This document shows, in pieces, positions 44,089 to 55,766 of a stretch of 64,000 nucleotides of DNA. Numbering within the stretch: the stretch's first letter is position 1; every line of letters begins with the position of its first letter. The notes under the pieces are model-generated. The model did not search any database and was not told the DNA's origin. It saw only the letters and a list, made by a program, of their open reading frames with translations. The stretch is from Amorphophallus konjac (Eukaryota; Streptophyta; Magnoliopsida; Alismatales; Araceae): positions 263,399,519 to 263,463,518 of the forward strand of contig CM040118.1 in the NCBI GenBank assembly GCA_022559845.1. The letters run 5' to 3'. A program made the position numbers and the translations under genes.

Positions 44089-46307
44089 ATAAGTCTCCCT
44101 TCATCTCTTCGCCAAGATTAGGAGCCCTGTGGCCTCCCACTAAAACACTATCTATTTAATGTGGAATTGCAGGTCGTGTTATGAAGACTTCAATGGCTCT
44201 CACGTGTGGACCTCTCGTCATGGAGTCCCATGTCAATAATAGCTACCTGGTGGTGCCGATCAAGCTCGACAGCTCCCAGCTCGTCATTGGCTTACCCAAC
44301 GTTTTGGGGGTGGCGATCATGGAGCTCCTCAACGCCGAAGAAATGAAGCCCGTGACCTTCGATGCTGTGGAGGCCACCCCAAATAAGACAAAGGCGGTGG
44401 GTCACTACCCCCATCACACCAATTTTCATGCCTTGACCAGAAAGGGGCGCATTGTTGCTAGAAGAAGAACCATCAAGAAGAATGCCGATGCTCTGCAAGG
44501 GCGGCTATATAACTCGAGCAAGTCAGTATTGACCGGAGGAGTCCGAGCATACTTGAATGGCCGACAGGCCAAAGCGATACCCGACAGGGTTATACCAACG
44601 GTGCCAGTATGCAACTCCTTCCGGCTGCTAGCGCATAATAAAAGGGACCGTGTTGGGTCCGCAGTCAAAGCAAAAGATGGGTCGACCCCAAGGCCGAACA
44701 AGTTCAAGCAAAGCTGGGTGCCCACGCCCAAGAGGACTTGTGCTATCCTCGCCATCCGAAAAGAGCCTAAAAGAGTGATGTGACACCACCTAGGGATGCA
44801 ATGGGGGCAGGAAGGATGACCCTTGGACCTAGAATCGCAAGCACACAAGCAAGAATGCTGACTCAATTTGGCAGACATATTCACACGGTGCGGCCCAACC
44901 CGGGTGACTCAGTGATAGTGAGTTGGATTTGTGGAAACAATCCCTTGCTGTTACAGGGCCAACCGGGCTTAGGTCACCCTCCCTTAGGTACGGCTACCCG
45001 ATTCAACGAGGTAGACCACGCACAGAGGGGGAATGGGTTTCACTCCAACTCTCTTACCGCGGTGGCCGCTCGACGAATGTGGAACCTCAAAGCCGGGCAC
45101 TCTCTTTCTCACCGACGGAGCCTTAAGAAAATACTTGAAGAACATAAAATGAGGAGTCAGTGATGAGTGCTTACCTGGCCTTTCTGAAGAAATCGACTGC
45201 AGTCGGAGACAGGGATGAGCGGGGAAGCGTGGGAACGCAACCCGCACTCTGCGTCGGAGAGGCCTGACCTGCGATAAACTAGTACAAAACTATGCCTCAC
45301 ACAGGAGGGTTGGCTCAGGGGTGGGGAGAAGATGTTACAACAAAAATGTACCTCCACGCAGGGAAGGGCGAATTGTGACAGATCAGATTGGACCGGTCTG
45401 AAACAGTCCGCACCCGGACACTTGCTATAGCTGCCGCTGATCGCCGATTTGTCGGGAAGAGTTTGCGGTATCAGAGATACCTTCAAGGATCACGCCACTA
45501 TCTTCTGGATTGTCGGGGTAGCTTCGTAGGAGCCGTCCCGCGTAGCTACTACCCCGTGGATGCTCGAACGTCCGGTTCTATCCAGATAGGGTTCTTCCGG
45601 ATAGCAAGTCACCTCCAAGTTCACCGTCCGCTCCTCCGGTCGTTGCTGGGGATGGGGCTGGTGTTGGAACGTCTGAGGAAGCGTCAGGATCGATCTGCAG
45701 AAGGCTCGAACTCTGCAGAAGCCGAATGGGGACGATCCTATCATCCGTAGCTGACCTACGCAGGTTGTGCAGACCCGGTCTGCACCCAAATTACTACTGT
45801 CCAGCGAAGAGAAGTGGGGATGGGGATGGAGTGCTGGAGTCCAAGGAGCCTCGGGACGTCGAGGGGACTACTAGGGATGCTACTGACCTGCTGGGAAGGT
45901 CATCGGAGCTCCGGGATGTCGGCGTCAGTGTGCAGAACTCACTGTTGGACTGCACTTCTGGAGCGGGCAGACAGGTAGACGGGGAGAAGGATGGAGTTGC
46001 TGCTATCGGTCGCAGTCCCTAGCGAGTAGAGCCGAAGAACGAGGACGTCCCACAGGCTAGAGGAGGGCGGGGCTTCGTGACTGACTTCTGCTAGGGTGGC
46101 CTTCTTGGGTCAGCTACTGATGCTGCTGGGATTTGCGTGAGTCGCTACTGTCATTGTTGCTCCTTGCTATTGTAGGACATATGGCAGGTGATGTCGATGT
46201 TGCTGCAGGGAGAGGTTGCTGCTGAGGGGTTCAAGAGCTGTCGGGGAAGGAGCTCCACGCAGGCCACTTGCCCTCCAATCCTTCAGGGTGCTGGTGAAGA
46301 TAGGTGT
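44089..46307 (+). mobile_element. Unrecognised internal region following W
   Basis: About 2.2 kb between the W primer site and Sirevirus LTR start K. It contains plus-strand reading frames 44181-44783, 44780-45163, 45388-45750 and 45726-46022. None shows Gag, zinc-knuckle, protease, RT, RNase H or integrase motifs. Either this is a non-autonomous (LARD-like) interior, decayed coding sequence, or captured DNA. No 3' LTR of W is visible before K. Confidence 0.4.
44181..44783 (+). CDS. Hypothetical 200-aa reading frame inside W
   Basis: I do not recognise it. It begins at an ATG (MKTSMALTCGP) ~92 bp after the primer-like site, about where gag would start. It has a hydrophobic/acidic N-terminal half (VVPIKLDSSQLVIGLPNVLG) and a strongly basic second half (RKGRIVARRRTIKK, KAKDGSTPRPNKFKQ). 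There is no zinc knuckle or Gag-domain pattern, and no Kozak or codon evidence that I can judge. It overlaps the next frame (44780-45163) by four bases, which could be chance. It may be a degenerate or novel ORF of the W family, or no gene at all. Confidence 0.25.
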   Translation: MKTSMALTCGPLVMESHVNNSYLVVPIKLDSSQLVIGLPNVLGVAIMELLNAEEMKPVTFDAVEATPNKTKAVGHYPHHTNFHALTRKGRIVARRRTIKKNADALQGRLYNSSKSVLTGGVRAYLNGRQAKAIPDRVIPTVPVCNSFRLLAHNKRDRVGSAVKAKDGSTPRPNKFKQSWVPTPKRTCAILAIRKEPKRVM

Positions 46308-46683
46308 TGTTGGATATATGTTGTTTTGATGATGTCTGAATTTCACTCGTTACAAGTCTATTGAATTCATTCAACTATGCTTCAGTGTGCATAATAAATG
46401 TCTTTGACACTTCCATGCTATGCTCATCATGAAAAGACTCTCCTGGGTAAAGATCTCAGGATCTGTCAGATCAAGGCACTCAACCAAGTTGACTTGGGGA
46501 GCAATTGCAAGCAACAGTAAGATCAGTAGCAGAAATGGCAGTTCAAATGAGAAGCTTTGTACATGTTCACTCTAAGGTGATAAAAGCTTTCCCCATATTG
46601 ATATGAGGCTGAAAAATAAGTGGAAAGAACATCAAACGATAAGGAGCTTGCATATGATTGATCTTAGTTGGCAAGGTTGAAAG
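46308..46683 (+). repeat. Truncated Sirevirus-like LTR start K
   Basis: TGTTGGATATATGTTGTTTTGATGATG resembles the start of Sirevirus LTRs (compare F: TGTTGTGCC then TAGTTTTGATGATAGCAATC). It runs ~375 bp and stops where the minus-strand H LTR begins, so H probably inserted into it. Confidence 0.5.
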
Positions 46684-48223
46684 TGATGAGTAGTGATAGG
46701 CGGATCTAGAGGGGAGGGGTGAATAGATCAGCCCCTTCTTTGCCCTTCTTTGTGGAAATAAAAAATAGATAAAAACTAAGAGCAGTAAAGCAAGAAATAG
46801 TTGCAAGCTAGTGAGATAAATGCATGAATGATGATCAACAACGTTGCTACACATGCATCTAGCGACAAGGCAAGAGAGAAGACAAACCACAGAGACACAA
46901 GTTTTTAAGGTGGTTCAGTCTATATCCAAAGAGATACGTCCACCCGTCACTCAACTCAGTGAGGCTTCACTAGTGCAAACACCCTGTGGCTGATTCACAG
47001 CTTCCAACCGAGAGAAAAACTCTCTCCACACCCTTGCCAAACAGCTTGAGGGTACACAACCCAAAGCCATGGATCTGTGAACACACAGTCCTTCTTCCTA
47101 CACGCAGGTAGGGAACCAATGTAGCAGAATGAGTTTTGAAACAAAAAACAAACTGGAAAAGATAAACCAGATGGAGCTTGACTATAGAGATCTGTGGGAG
47201 AAGAAAACTCCTGTCTGGGAGAAAGCTTAACGACGCCCGGATGCTCTTCCTCTTCTTCTTGAGTCTTCACCATGAACACAAGAGGACCGGTGGTCGATCT
47301 TCGTAGCTTTCAAGGGTGACTGAGGATGATGTCACCTTTGCGGTTCGAGGCTCCAGAATGTGAAGAGGAGATGAACCCTTGATGCCTTCACGCCGGTAGA
47401 AGAAGGATGAAGATAGCTTCCTTGCTTTTGCATGCTACGCCTTCTTCCTTGTTCCTCAATTCTTCCTGCTTCCTGTGGAGTGCTCCAACCTACTTCGCCG
47501 CCAAGTTATCTCCAGCCTTATACTCTCCAGAACTCCCATGCACAGTACGTCGTACTCCTATACCCCATTTGCTTCAGCACCCTTGTCTCTTCTATTGTGC
47601 ACGCCCATACGTGGGTAGGTAGAGAGACAAAACGGGAAAGAGACCCATTCCTGGATGATTCCCCTGCCACCCAATCAGATCCTCTGAAAAAGTAGGCTTC
47701 CAGAAGGATTTTCGTGTACGAGCGGATCCTCCATGACCGGTTGCGGATCTTGAAAAGAGGACAATAATGGAATCAGATCCGTTCTGGGAGAGCTCGAAGG
47801 TGTCGACACCTTCAGACAAAGTGTCGGCACTTCCCATTGAAGTCTTGAAGAAACATGGCTTCTATACATAACAGGTAGACACTTCGATGGGCATGAGTCG
47901 ACATGGGCGCCACACATGCGTGCGACTCGAGCCTCCATGTCGGGGCATGTGCACTAAACAGAGATGAAATTTGTTGCCCTGAACCGAGGGTGTCGACACT
48001 TTTTCATAGGGTGTCGACACATGGTGCCAAACAAAACCCAAACAGAAGTTGCTTAAACTTGAGTTTCTTTATGACGTGTCAACACGTCCAGATGACTGGT
48101 CGACACATTGAGTGAGCTTCTCCTGTACTTGTTCAAACTAGAAATTAAACCAAACTCGTTAGACATATCACAAAGATCTTATAATGATTTATGGTTTGTT
48201 ATCATCAAAAACAGGGGACAACA
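46684..48223 (-). repeat. 3' LTR of Sirevirus-like copia element H (1,540 bp)
   Basis: Minus-strand start TGTTGTCCCCTG then TTTTTGATGATAACAAACC at 48223. It is directly preceded on that strand by a polypurine tract, so it is the 3' LTR. The minus-strand end ...TACTCATCA at 46684 parallels F, which also has TGATCTATTCACCCC and CCTCTAGATC just before its end. TATA candidate GTATAAGG at 47517-47524. No coding region; the weak reading frames here are not genes. Confidence 0.8.
47795..48112. repeat. GTGTCGACAC palindrome cluster in the H LTR
   Basis: AAGGTGTCGACACCTT (47797-47812) is a perfect 16-bp palindrome. GTGTCGACAC recurs at 47990 and 48012, with degenerate copies AGTCGACAT near 47893, GTGTCAACAC near 48077 and GGTCGACAC near 48101. 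In LTR orientation the cluster is upstream of TATA (U3). Confidence 0.9.
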
Positions 48224-48510
48224 TTCTCCCCCTTTTTGATGTTGACAACTATGAATCATTATCTACAAACATTCATATGGCATTTAAGCATTTCAGTTGG
48301 GGAACATCAAACAAAAGAGTTTTTGCCATTCAATAAGAAGCCATTCTTATACACATGAACCAAAACGTCATACATGTCATTGATCCACAGTTTCATCAAA
48401 CAAAAACTTTTCATTCAAGCATTTACACAAGTGTGAATGAGGTTTAACTTTCTAGACTTCTAACACTAAATGAAACTAACTACATGCCAATGCCAGATGA
48501 TGATTTTAGC
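48224..48510 (-). mobile_element. Element H interior remnant with polypurine tract
   Basis: Minus-strand CAAAAAGGGGGAGAA (48224-48238) is a typical Sirevirus polypurine tract abutting the LTR. The 270 bp to its right are AT-rich untranslated interior. Element C is inserted at 48511, so the rest of H lies beyond the window. Confidence 0.75.
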
Positions 48511-49033
48511 TGTAAGGCCCGTGTCTTAACAGATCTTTGATGGTCCAGGTTTAGGATTTATTCCGCGAACTTCGACTACTTTTCCGGATTTACAGGCCAT
48601 TTATTGGTATTTATTCTGATTAAGTTATAATGTTTATGGATTTTTTTGGGCATTTTCCTAATATTGGAAGTTTGGGGGTCTTTTTGTAAAAGGTGGTTTT
48701 ATTTTCAAAAAAAAAATATTTCAACCCCTTTTTCTTCCTCCCCACGTACACCACCTTACCACCTCCCCCTCTCCACCCCTCTCGATCTCTCTCTCTCCCC
48801 TTTTCCTCTCCCCCTCTCCCTCACGATCTCTCTCTCTCTCTCTCCCTGGGCAAGCGGGCGAGACGGCGACAGATCGCGGCGTGGAGGGTGCCGTTGGACT
48901 CGTGGCGACGAGTGGAGCGCGTTGACGCCCACCTCGGCACGGATCGTGGCCCGAGGAGACGGGACGGGGCGAGGAGGAGCGTGGAGGTTTCGCCCTTGCA
49001 TGCGGCCGGTCGTCCACTTTCGGCTTAAATGAG

Positions 49034-50583
49034 GTAGGGGGATGGAACCCTTACCTGGCTAGGATCGTCTAGACACCACTTGCACCGCCATGCACTGTCG
49101 TTTTCTCCATTTTTGGTGAAATCCTCATCTTAGTGTGATTTAGCTCAATTTCATGAAAAATCACTCCTTGGGCTTTGTTTTTATGTTTCCTAGTGTTTAA
49201 TTGATGTTTTGGATGTATGCATGAGCAGGGAAGATGTTTTTAGCACGAGCCCCATTGATTTCGGTCGACCGGGGGATGTTCCGGTTTCAAACCGGACATA
49301 CTCGCAACCCAGCTCGTGTGACGGTCATCCCAGCGACCGTCATACGCATAACGCACCCTACCCGGTGCGTTACGTGAGTGTGACGGCCCCGTCCGGGTGC
49401 GTCACAGCTTCTGGGCGACTGGGCGGAGGTTTAACCTAACGGACCTTGCTAGGGCCGTTAGGGTGTTGTAACACACCAGCCTAGGTACGTTACATTCCCC
49501 TGATACTTGCGTGTAGTTTATCCCTCGAGTGGGTGTAACGGCCTTGGATGGTGCGTTACATCAGTGTAACGCCCCTACCTTGGACCGTCACACCCTGTGT
49601 TTCTATATTTCAGTGAAATAACCCACGGGTGCCTCTAACGGACCTAAGGGGGTGCATTACAGTCATGTAACGCACTACCCCTGGTGTGTTACGCACTGTT
49701 GTCCCCTGTGTGTGGGGAAGTAGCCTCGGGTGAGCCTGATGGCCCCCGGTAGGCGCGTTACAGAGAGGTAACGCACCTACCCTAGACCGTCACACTCTGT
49801 AACGGTCTAGGCTAGAGCGTTACACCCTCTGGCGTTCAACAAGATGGTCAGTTCATCTTCTAATGCATTTCATGTTGCATAACCGCTATGTTTAAATTAT
49901 TTTATAAACAATGGCTCACTTTTAGATCCCGGTAGAGTACTTCCCCTTTCCTTGTGATGGAACCACTAGACTTAGCCCTGAGACTTTCAGTGTCGCTCCG
50001 CCTGGCAAAGGTGGAAGGGTGTACCCGTGAGCAATTTGTAAGCTAGTCACCGTGGGCCCCCGACTCTTTACCGTAGCGTCCTATGGGGGGGGAAACTAGC
50101 TAGAGGCCTGGCTTTAGGCAGGAGTCAGTGTGTGCACACGTGGTCAGAGGCCTGGACCGACACTGACGAGTGTTACTCTGACTAGTTCTTGGTTCGGTAC
50201 TGTTACACCTCTCGCTTGTTGTTAGCCTGACTTGCGAGTTCCTTGAGACGCAGTGTAAGTCGTTGGTGGACGCTTCTGGTCTCTATTTTCTAGTGGGTAC
50301 CTTCTGCGGTCTCTTGTCACCTGGAGTAGTTGGGATTCTTTCTACTGATAGATTTAGCTTCAGTCGCTAATGTATACATTTGTATTGGCATATAGTTAGC
50401 TGTTTAGACTGTTTAGCTAGGCCTTACAGCTTTGCTATACCTGTGTTGTTATGTCAATGCACGTTTGTTGTATTAAATGCATGCTCTAATTGCTTTATGT
50501 TTGCATGCCTGCTTGTTGGTGCGAGGTAGGGATCCGCGTGACCCCTACCGAGTCTGGCTGTGACTCACTCCTTCTCTTTTCAG
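49034..50583 (+). other. Putative leader intron in the C 5' LTR
   Basis: Donor TGAG|GTAGGGGG and acceptor CTTCTCTTTTCAG|GTGAGC (1,550 bp). Both sites and the GCGAGGTAGGGATCCGCGTG stem-loop block before the acceptor are nearly identical to B. Confidence 0.45.
49310..49830. repeat. GTAACGCACC / TGACGGTC palindrome cluster in the C LTR
   Basis: More than a dozen GTAACGCAC, GTGCGTTAC, TGACGGTC and GACCGTCA arms in alternating orientation. The copy in the 3' LTR has the cleanest examples (see 56579-56860). Confidence 0.9.
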
Positions 50584-50989
50584 GTGAGCAGCCGCAGCCT
50601 CCCGTCGGCGGTTCCCACGTTTTTGGGGATCGTGTATAGAGTGCCAGCGATAGTTCGACAGTCCTTTTTGGGTGCTTTTGACCGGGGTATGCCCCGTGTA
50701 GTTGTACTTTTGGACTTCCTTTGTGTCGTGGACTTGTACTTTTGTGACTCTGGACTAGTGTACATTTTGGCTATCACTCTGGCATTATGTATTGCTTCCG
50801 CTTAAATCTTCATGTTATAAATCTAATTTATCATGCGTGCTCATGATTCCAACTCATTGTGCGCCTCCTCAGCGAACCTACTAACCCTTCAGGGGCCTCA
50901 TCAGCCTCTTGGGTGGCTTCCCCAGTTCTTGGTATCGGTATATGGATGACATCGGTATATCGGTATCCGAATCTCCGAGTCATCACAGT

Positions 50990-51001
50990 TGGTATCAGAG
51001 C
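50990..51001 (+). other. Primer binding site of element C
   Basis: TGGTATCAGAGC two bases after the LTR (initiator-Met tRNA). Confidence 0.94.
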
Positions 51002-51138
51002 GGTTTTGAGGACTCGTACAAGGAATTGAAATCCGTGCTGGTCCAGAGCAAGTCCATTATGTCGTCTATTGCTGGCTTTGGTTGTTTCTCATGATTATTG
51101 ATGGATTTTCTGTTATTCCGTGTTTTCTCATATTCAAG

Positions 51139-54100
51139 ATGTTGCCTCGTGGTTGGCGGAGAGCTCGGGCATTTCGGGAGGAGAGTGGTACCTCTTCTAC
51201 CCCAGCTGCGCCGACTCCTGTAAGTCCTGCCCCACGTCATGTTTTGCCTGGTGGTCGTGGCAGAGCGTTGAAGGAATTCTTGCTTTTCCACCCACTTATT
51301 TTTGAGGGTCAATCAGACCCAGAGGCAGCGAGAGCGTGGCTTGATGCCACTGTGAGCGCGTTCCAGTCGATGGAGTGCGCAGAGGATGAGAGGGTCATGC
51401 TGGCGACCTATCAGCTGCAAGGTACTGCGTGCACATGGTGGACTACGGAGTGGGAGATTGCCTTCCATTCCCGTCCGCTCCGACAAATCACCTGGGCGGA
51501 GTTCGTTGCTGCTTTTGAGCGTGCCTATACTCCGGCCTGTCTTAAGCTTGCTAAGATGTATCAATTTCTGGAGCTGACACAAGGTGACCTGACCGTGCTA
51601 CAGTATCGGGAGAAGTTCCTTGAATTGGGCCGGTATGCGCCCCACATCTTTGCTGATGAAGCGATGAAGACTCAGCAATTTCTACGAGGGCTGAAAGCGG
51701 AGTTGAGCATGCCGTTGTTTGCAACTCAGGTAACCGACTTGGATGCGGCATACCAGGCAGCTGTCGCTCTAGAACTAGAATTGGCGAGGACTCAGGGACT
51801 TTCTCAGACTGGGATAGTCCAACAGGCGGTGCAGTTTCAGCCGACGTACCAGCCGACTGTTCCAGGAGTTTCCCCTGTGTTTCCCGCTGTTGGTGGTGCT
51901 TCTTTTTCTAAATCCAAGGGAAAGAAGTTTAAATTCGATCAGCAGGCATCTCCTGGTGTTGTTCAACCTTCTGCCCTTCTTTTCCTCAGTGCCAGGGTTC
52001 CTCGCCCAGTCAGCCTAAGCGGTGCTGGAGGTGTGGCGGTAACCACCCGGGCAAGCCGTGCTCGTTACCGGTGGTTTGTTTTCGTTGTAACCAGTCGGGT
52101 CACATTGTTCGAGACTGCCCAATGAAGTCGATGCCAGTGCAATTCTCTCAATCCGTACAGCCTCAGCAGTCTCAATTCAGACTCCCTCCACCACCTCTAC
52201 CTTAGCAGTTCTATCCTCAAGCCTCGGCGTCTTCCCAATAATCTTCTGCGGCAACCAGGAAGCAAAAAGGAAAGGTTTCTCACATTACTCGCGCGGAGGC
52301 TGTTGCATCTCACCTAGTGGAAGGTACGATCATGCTTTATGGTCATGCAGCTCGCATATTATTTGATTCGGGTGCTTCTCACTCCTTTGTTTCTGAGGAT
52401 TTTCTTGTATGTATTGAGGAGCCCACCACTGAGGTCACTTGTGATTTGTTGGTTGAGTTGCCATCTGGAGATTTTATGTTCACTCCGTTGTGTCTCGAGG
52501 AGTCTCCTGTTGTGGTCAGTGACCGTCGGTTGCCAGCAAGACTGTATGCTTTGCAGTTGCCAGAGTATGACGTTATTCTGGGTATGGATTGGTTGGATCA
52601 ATATGGAGCTGTGGTTGACTGTAGATCCAAGAAAGTCTACTTTCAGCCACCTGGGAAAGAAGCATTCTATTTTTAAGGTATTCGGTCCCATTCCTCTCAC
52701 TTGATTATTTCTGCTATTCGAGCCCGTAGATTGCTTGATGCAGGTTGTCAGGGGTTCTTAGCTTCAGTGGTTGCTATTGAGACACCTCAGCAGGATGTCA
52801 GTAGTACTCCTGTTGTGTGTGAGTTCCCCGATGTGTTCCCTGACGAGCTGCCGGGCTTACCTCCACAGCGAGAGATTGAGATGTTAATCGATTTGATTCC
52901 GGGTACGGCACCCTTGGCCAAGACACCGTACCAGATGGCTCTAGCTGAATTGAAAGAACTGCGAGCGCAGTTGCTTGAGTTGCTAGATAAGGGTTATATC
53001 CGACCCAGTTTTTCTCCTTGGGGTGCTCCCGTTCTATTTGCGAAGAAGAAAGATGGGAGCCTAAGGTTATGTATTGACTACAAGTAGTTGAATCAGGTGA
53101 CTATAAAAAACAAGTATCCTTTGCCTAGGATCGATGATTTGTTTTATCAGTTATAGTCTGCCTCTGTCTTTTCTCAGATTGATCTCCGCTCTGGTTATTA
53201 CAAGTTAAGAATCCGGGAATCTGATGTCGAAAAGACTGCTTTCAGCACGTGGTATGGTCATTTCGAGTTTTTGGTTATGCCTTTTGGGTTGACCAATGCT
53301 CCTGCAGCTTTTATGGACTTAATGCAGCGTATGTTTGGGCCATTTTTGGACCAATTTGTTGTAATCTTTGTCGATGATATTCTTATCTATTCGGCTTCTG
53401 AGGAAGAACATATTCAGCATTTGAGGATCGTGTTGCAGACTCTATGAGATCACGAGCTCTATGCTAAATTTAGTAAGTGTGAGTTCTGGCTTCGGGAAAT
53501 TCATTTTCTAGGCCACGTAATTTCAGGTGATGGAGTCGCAGTGGATCCAGCTAAGATTGAGGTTGTTCTTCAATGGCAGAGACCGAGGACAGTGATAGAG
53601 ATCAGAAGTTTTCTAGGTCTTGCAGGTTATTACCACAGGTTCATTCAAGACTTTGCAAAGATTGCAGCACCAATGACTAGACTGACTCGTAAAGATGTTC
53701 CTTTTGTCCGGTCAGATCAATGTGAGCGGAGCTTTAATGAATTGAAAAGGCTTCTCACTTCTTCTCCAATGCTGGTGTTACCTTCTGGCTCGGGTGGATT
53801 CGTGGTCTGCATAGATGCTTCTCGGGTTGGCCTGGGGGCAGTGTTGATGCAACATGGTAAAGTTATTGCTTATGCATCCCGGCAGTTGAAACAACATGAG
53901 GAGAACTATCCGACTCATGATTTAGAACTTGCTACAGCGATCATTGCTTTGAAAATCTGGAGGCACTATCTGTATGGTGAAAAGTTTGAGATCTTTACAG
54001 ATTACCAGAGTTTGCAGTATGTGTTCTCTCAAAAGGACCTCAATCTTAGACAGCGCCGATGGATGGAATATATGAAGGACTATGACTTTACACTCTCCTA

Positions 54101-55688
54101 TCAGCCAGGTAAAATGAATATTGTGGCTGATGCTCTGAGCAGGAAAGTGCAAGTCTGTCAGCTATTGCTTCAAGAATGGAAATTGTGGGAACAGCTTCCT
54201 AGTGAGGCAGTCAGTGTGGACATTCCAACTAATCCAATGGCAGCTGTGTGTGCTAGTTTGGCCATGTCTTCAACTCTATATCAGCAGATTAGAGAGGCCC
54301 AACAGGCTGACTCTGATTTGACCCACGTCATATCGATGCATGACATTGAATTTGATGATGAGCTGGTTGTCAATTTTCGTGGCATGTTATATGTTCCAGC
54401 TGTTGAAGAGTTGAGACATGCAATTCTGAGCGAGGCTCACGGATCCCATTTTGCTATTCACCCCGGCACTACCAAGATGTATCAGAATCTAAGAAGGCAG
54501 TTCTGGTGGCCAGGCATGAAGCGAGAAGTGGCTGTGTTTGTTTCCAAGTGCTTAACTTGTCAGCAGGTGAAAGCCAAACACCAAAAGCCAGGTGGATTGC
54601 TTCAGCCGTTGGAAATTCTGCAATGGAAGTGGGATCATGTCACAATCGATTTTGTAGTGGGTTTGCCTCGGACTTCACAGGGCTTTGATGGAGTCTGGTT
54701 GTTAGTTGATATATTGACTAAGATAGCTAGACTTTTGTCGATTAAAGTTACTTGGAGTGTGCAGAGATTGGCCGACCTGTACATTGAGAAGATTATGCCA
54801 CTGCATGGTGTTCCAGTCTCACTTGTGTCAGATCGTGACCCACGTTTTACCTCCAGCTTCTGGCGTAGTTTCCAGAAGGCCTTGGGCACTGAGTTGGCTT
54901 TTTCTTCAGCTTATCATCCGTAGTCTGATGGTCAATCTGAAAGGATGATTCAGACTCTGGAGGATATGCTGAGATCGTGTTGCCTTGAGTGGCAGGGTTC
55001 GTGGGGTCAGCATTTGCCACTTGTGGAGTTTGCTTATAATAATAGTTTTCACTCCAGCATCTGCGTGGCACCTTATGAAGCACTATATGGTCGTCCTTGT
55101 CGCACCCCTTTGAACTGGTTTGATGCCGGTGACCGGCCTTTGACAGGACCTGACATGGTGCAACAGTGTGCTGATATGGTCCGTCTGATCAGGCAGAAAA
55201 TATTGACAGCTCAGAGTCGACAGAAGAGTTACGTGGATCAGCGTAGACGACCACTGCAGTTTGAGCCTGGAGATAAGGTGTTTGTGAAAATATCTCCGAT
55301 GAAAGGAGTTTCCAGGTTTGGGAAGCGTGGGAAGCTTAGTCCGCGGTACATTGGTCCGTTTCCTATTGTGGAGTGTGTGGGCCAGATGACTTATCAGCTT
55401 CAGCTACCAGCAGCAATGCAGGCTATTCATGATGTATTCCACGTCTCCCAGTTGAGGAAATATCTCTCTGACCCATCTCATGTCCTCAATGATGCTATTT
55501 GGCCAGAAGTGACTGCCGACCTATCTACACCAGAGTATCCCATCAGAATTGAAGACCGTCGTGAGCAAGGGTTAAGAAACAAAGTGATTCCCCGGGTTAA
55601 GGTCATCTGGCAACGTCACTCGGGCAACGAAGCTACTTCGGAACATGAAGATGAGATGAGACAACTTTTTCCTTTCTTGTTCGCTTGA
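51139..55688 (+). pseudogene. Element C gag-pol (one frameshift, about seven stops)
   Basis: Collinear with the polyprotein of B. Starts MLPRGWRRARAF at 51139; the open frame extends from 51082. The Gag domain is intact. A frameshift near 51950-52000 separates it from the zinc knuckles (CFRCNQSGHIVRDC). Protease has [17 protein letters not shown] has [24 protein letters not shown] and FVDD (~53373); RNase H has ADALSRK; integrase has [16 protein letters not shown] and the downstream Glu region; the C-terminal chromodomain-like block ends at 55688. Stops: 52203 TAG, 52239 TAA, 52674 TAA, 53085 TAG, 53154 TAG, 53445 TGA, 54921 TAG. Where B gives a counterpart these are Gln (CAG/CAA) or Arg codons. 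Not functional. Confidence 0.95.
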
Positions 55689-55753
55689 GGTATGATTCCT
55701 TTGCAGTTTCTTCTTTGTTCTCCTTCTTAAATTTTGGGGTCAAAATTTTTATT

Positions 55754-55765
55754 AGGAGGGAGGGA
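55754..55765 (+). other. Polypurine tract of element C
   Basis: AGGAGGGAGGGA one base before the 3' LTR, as in B. Confidence 0.9.
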
Positions 55766-55766
55766 C

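Larger units (their letters stand above)
48511..50987 (+). repeat. 5' LTR of element C (2,477 bp)
   Basis: TGTAAGGCCCGTG...GAGTCATCACA. CT-rich leader 48720-48850, donor-like GAG|GTAGGGG at 49034, palindrome cluster 49310-49830, conserved stem-loop 50519-50583, U5 shared with B. The two frames at 48646-49032 and similar are low-complexity leader, not genes. Confidence 0.95.
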
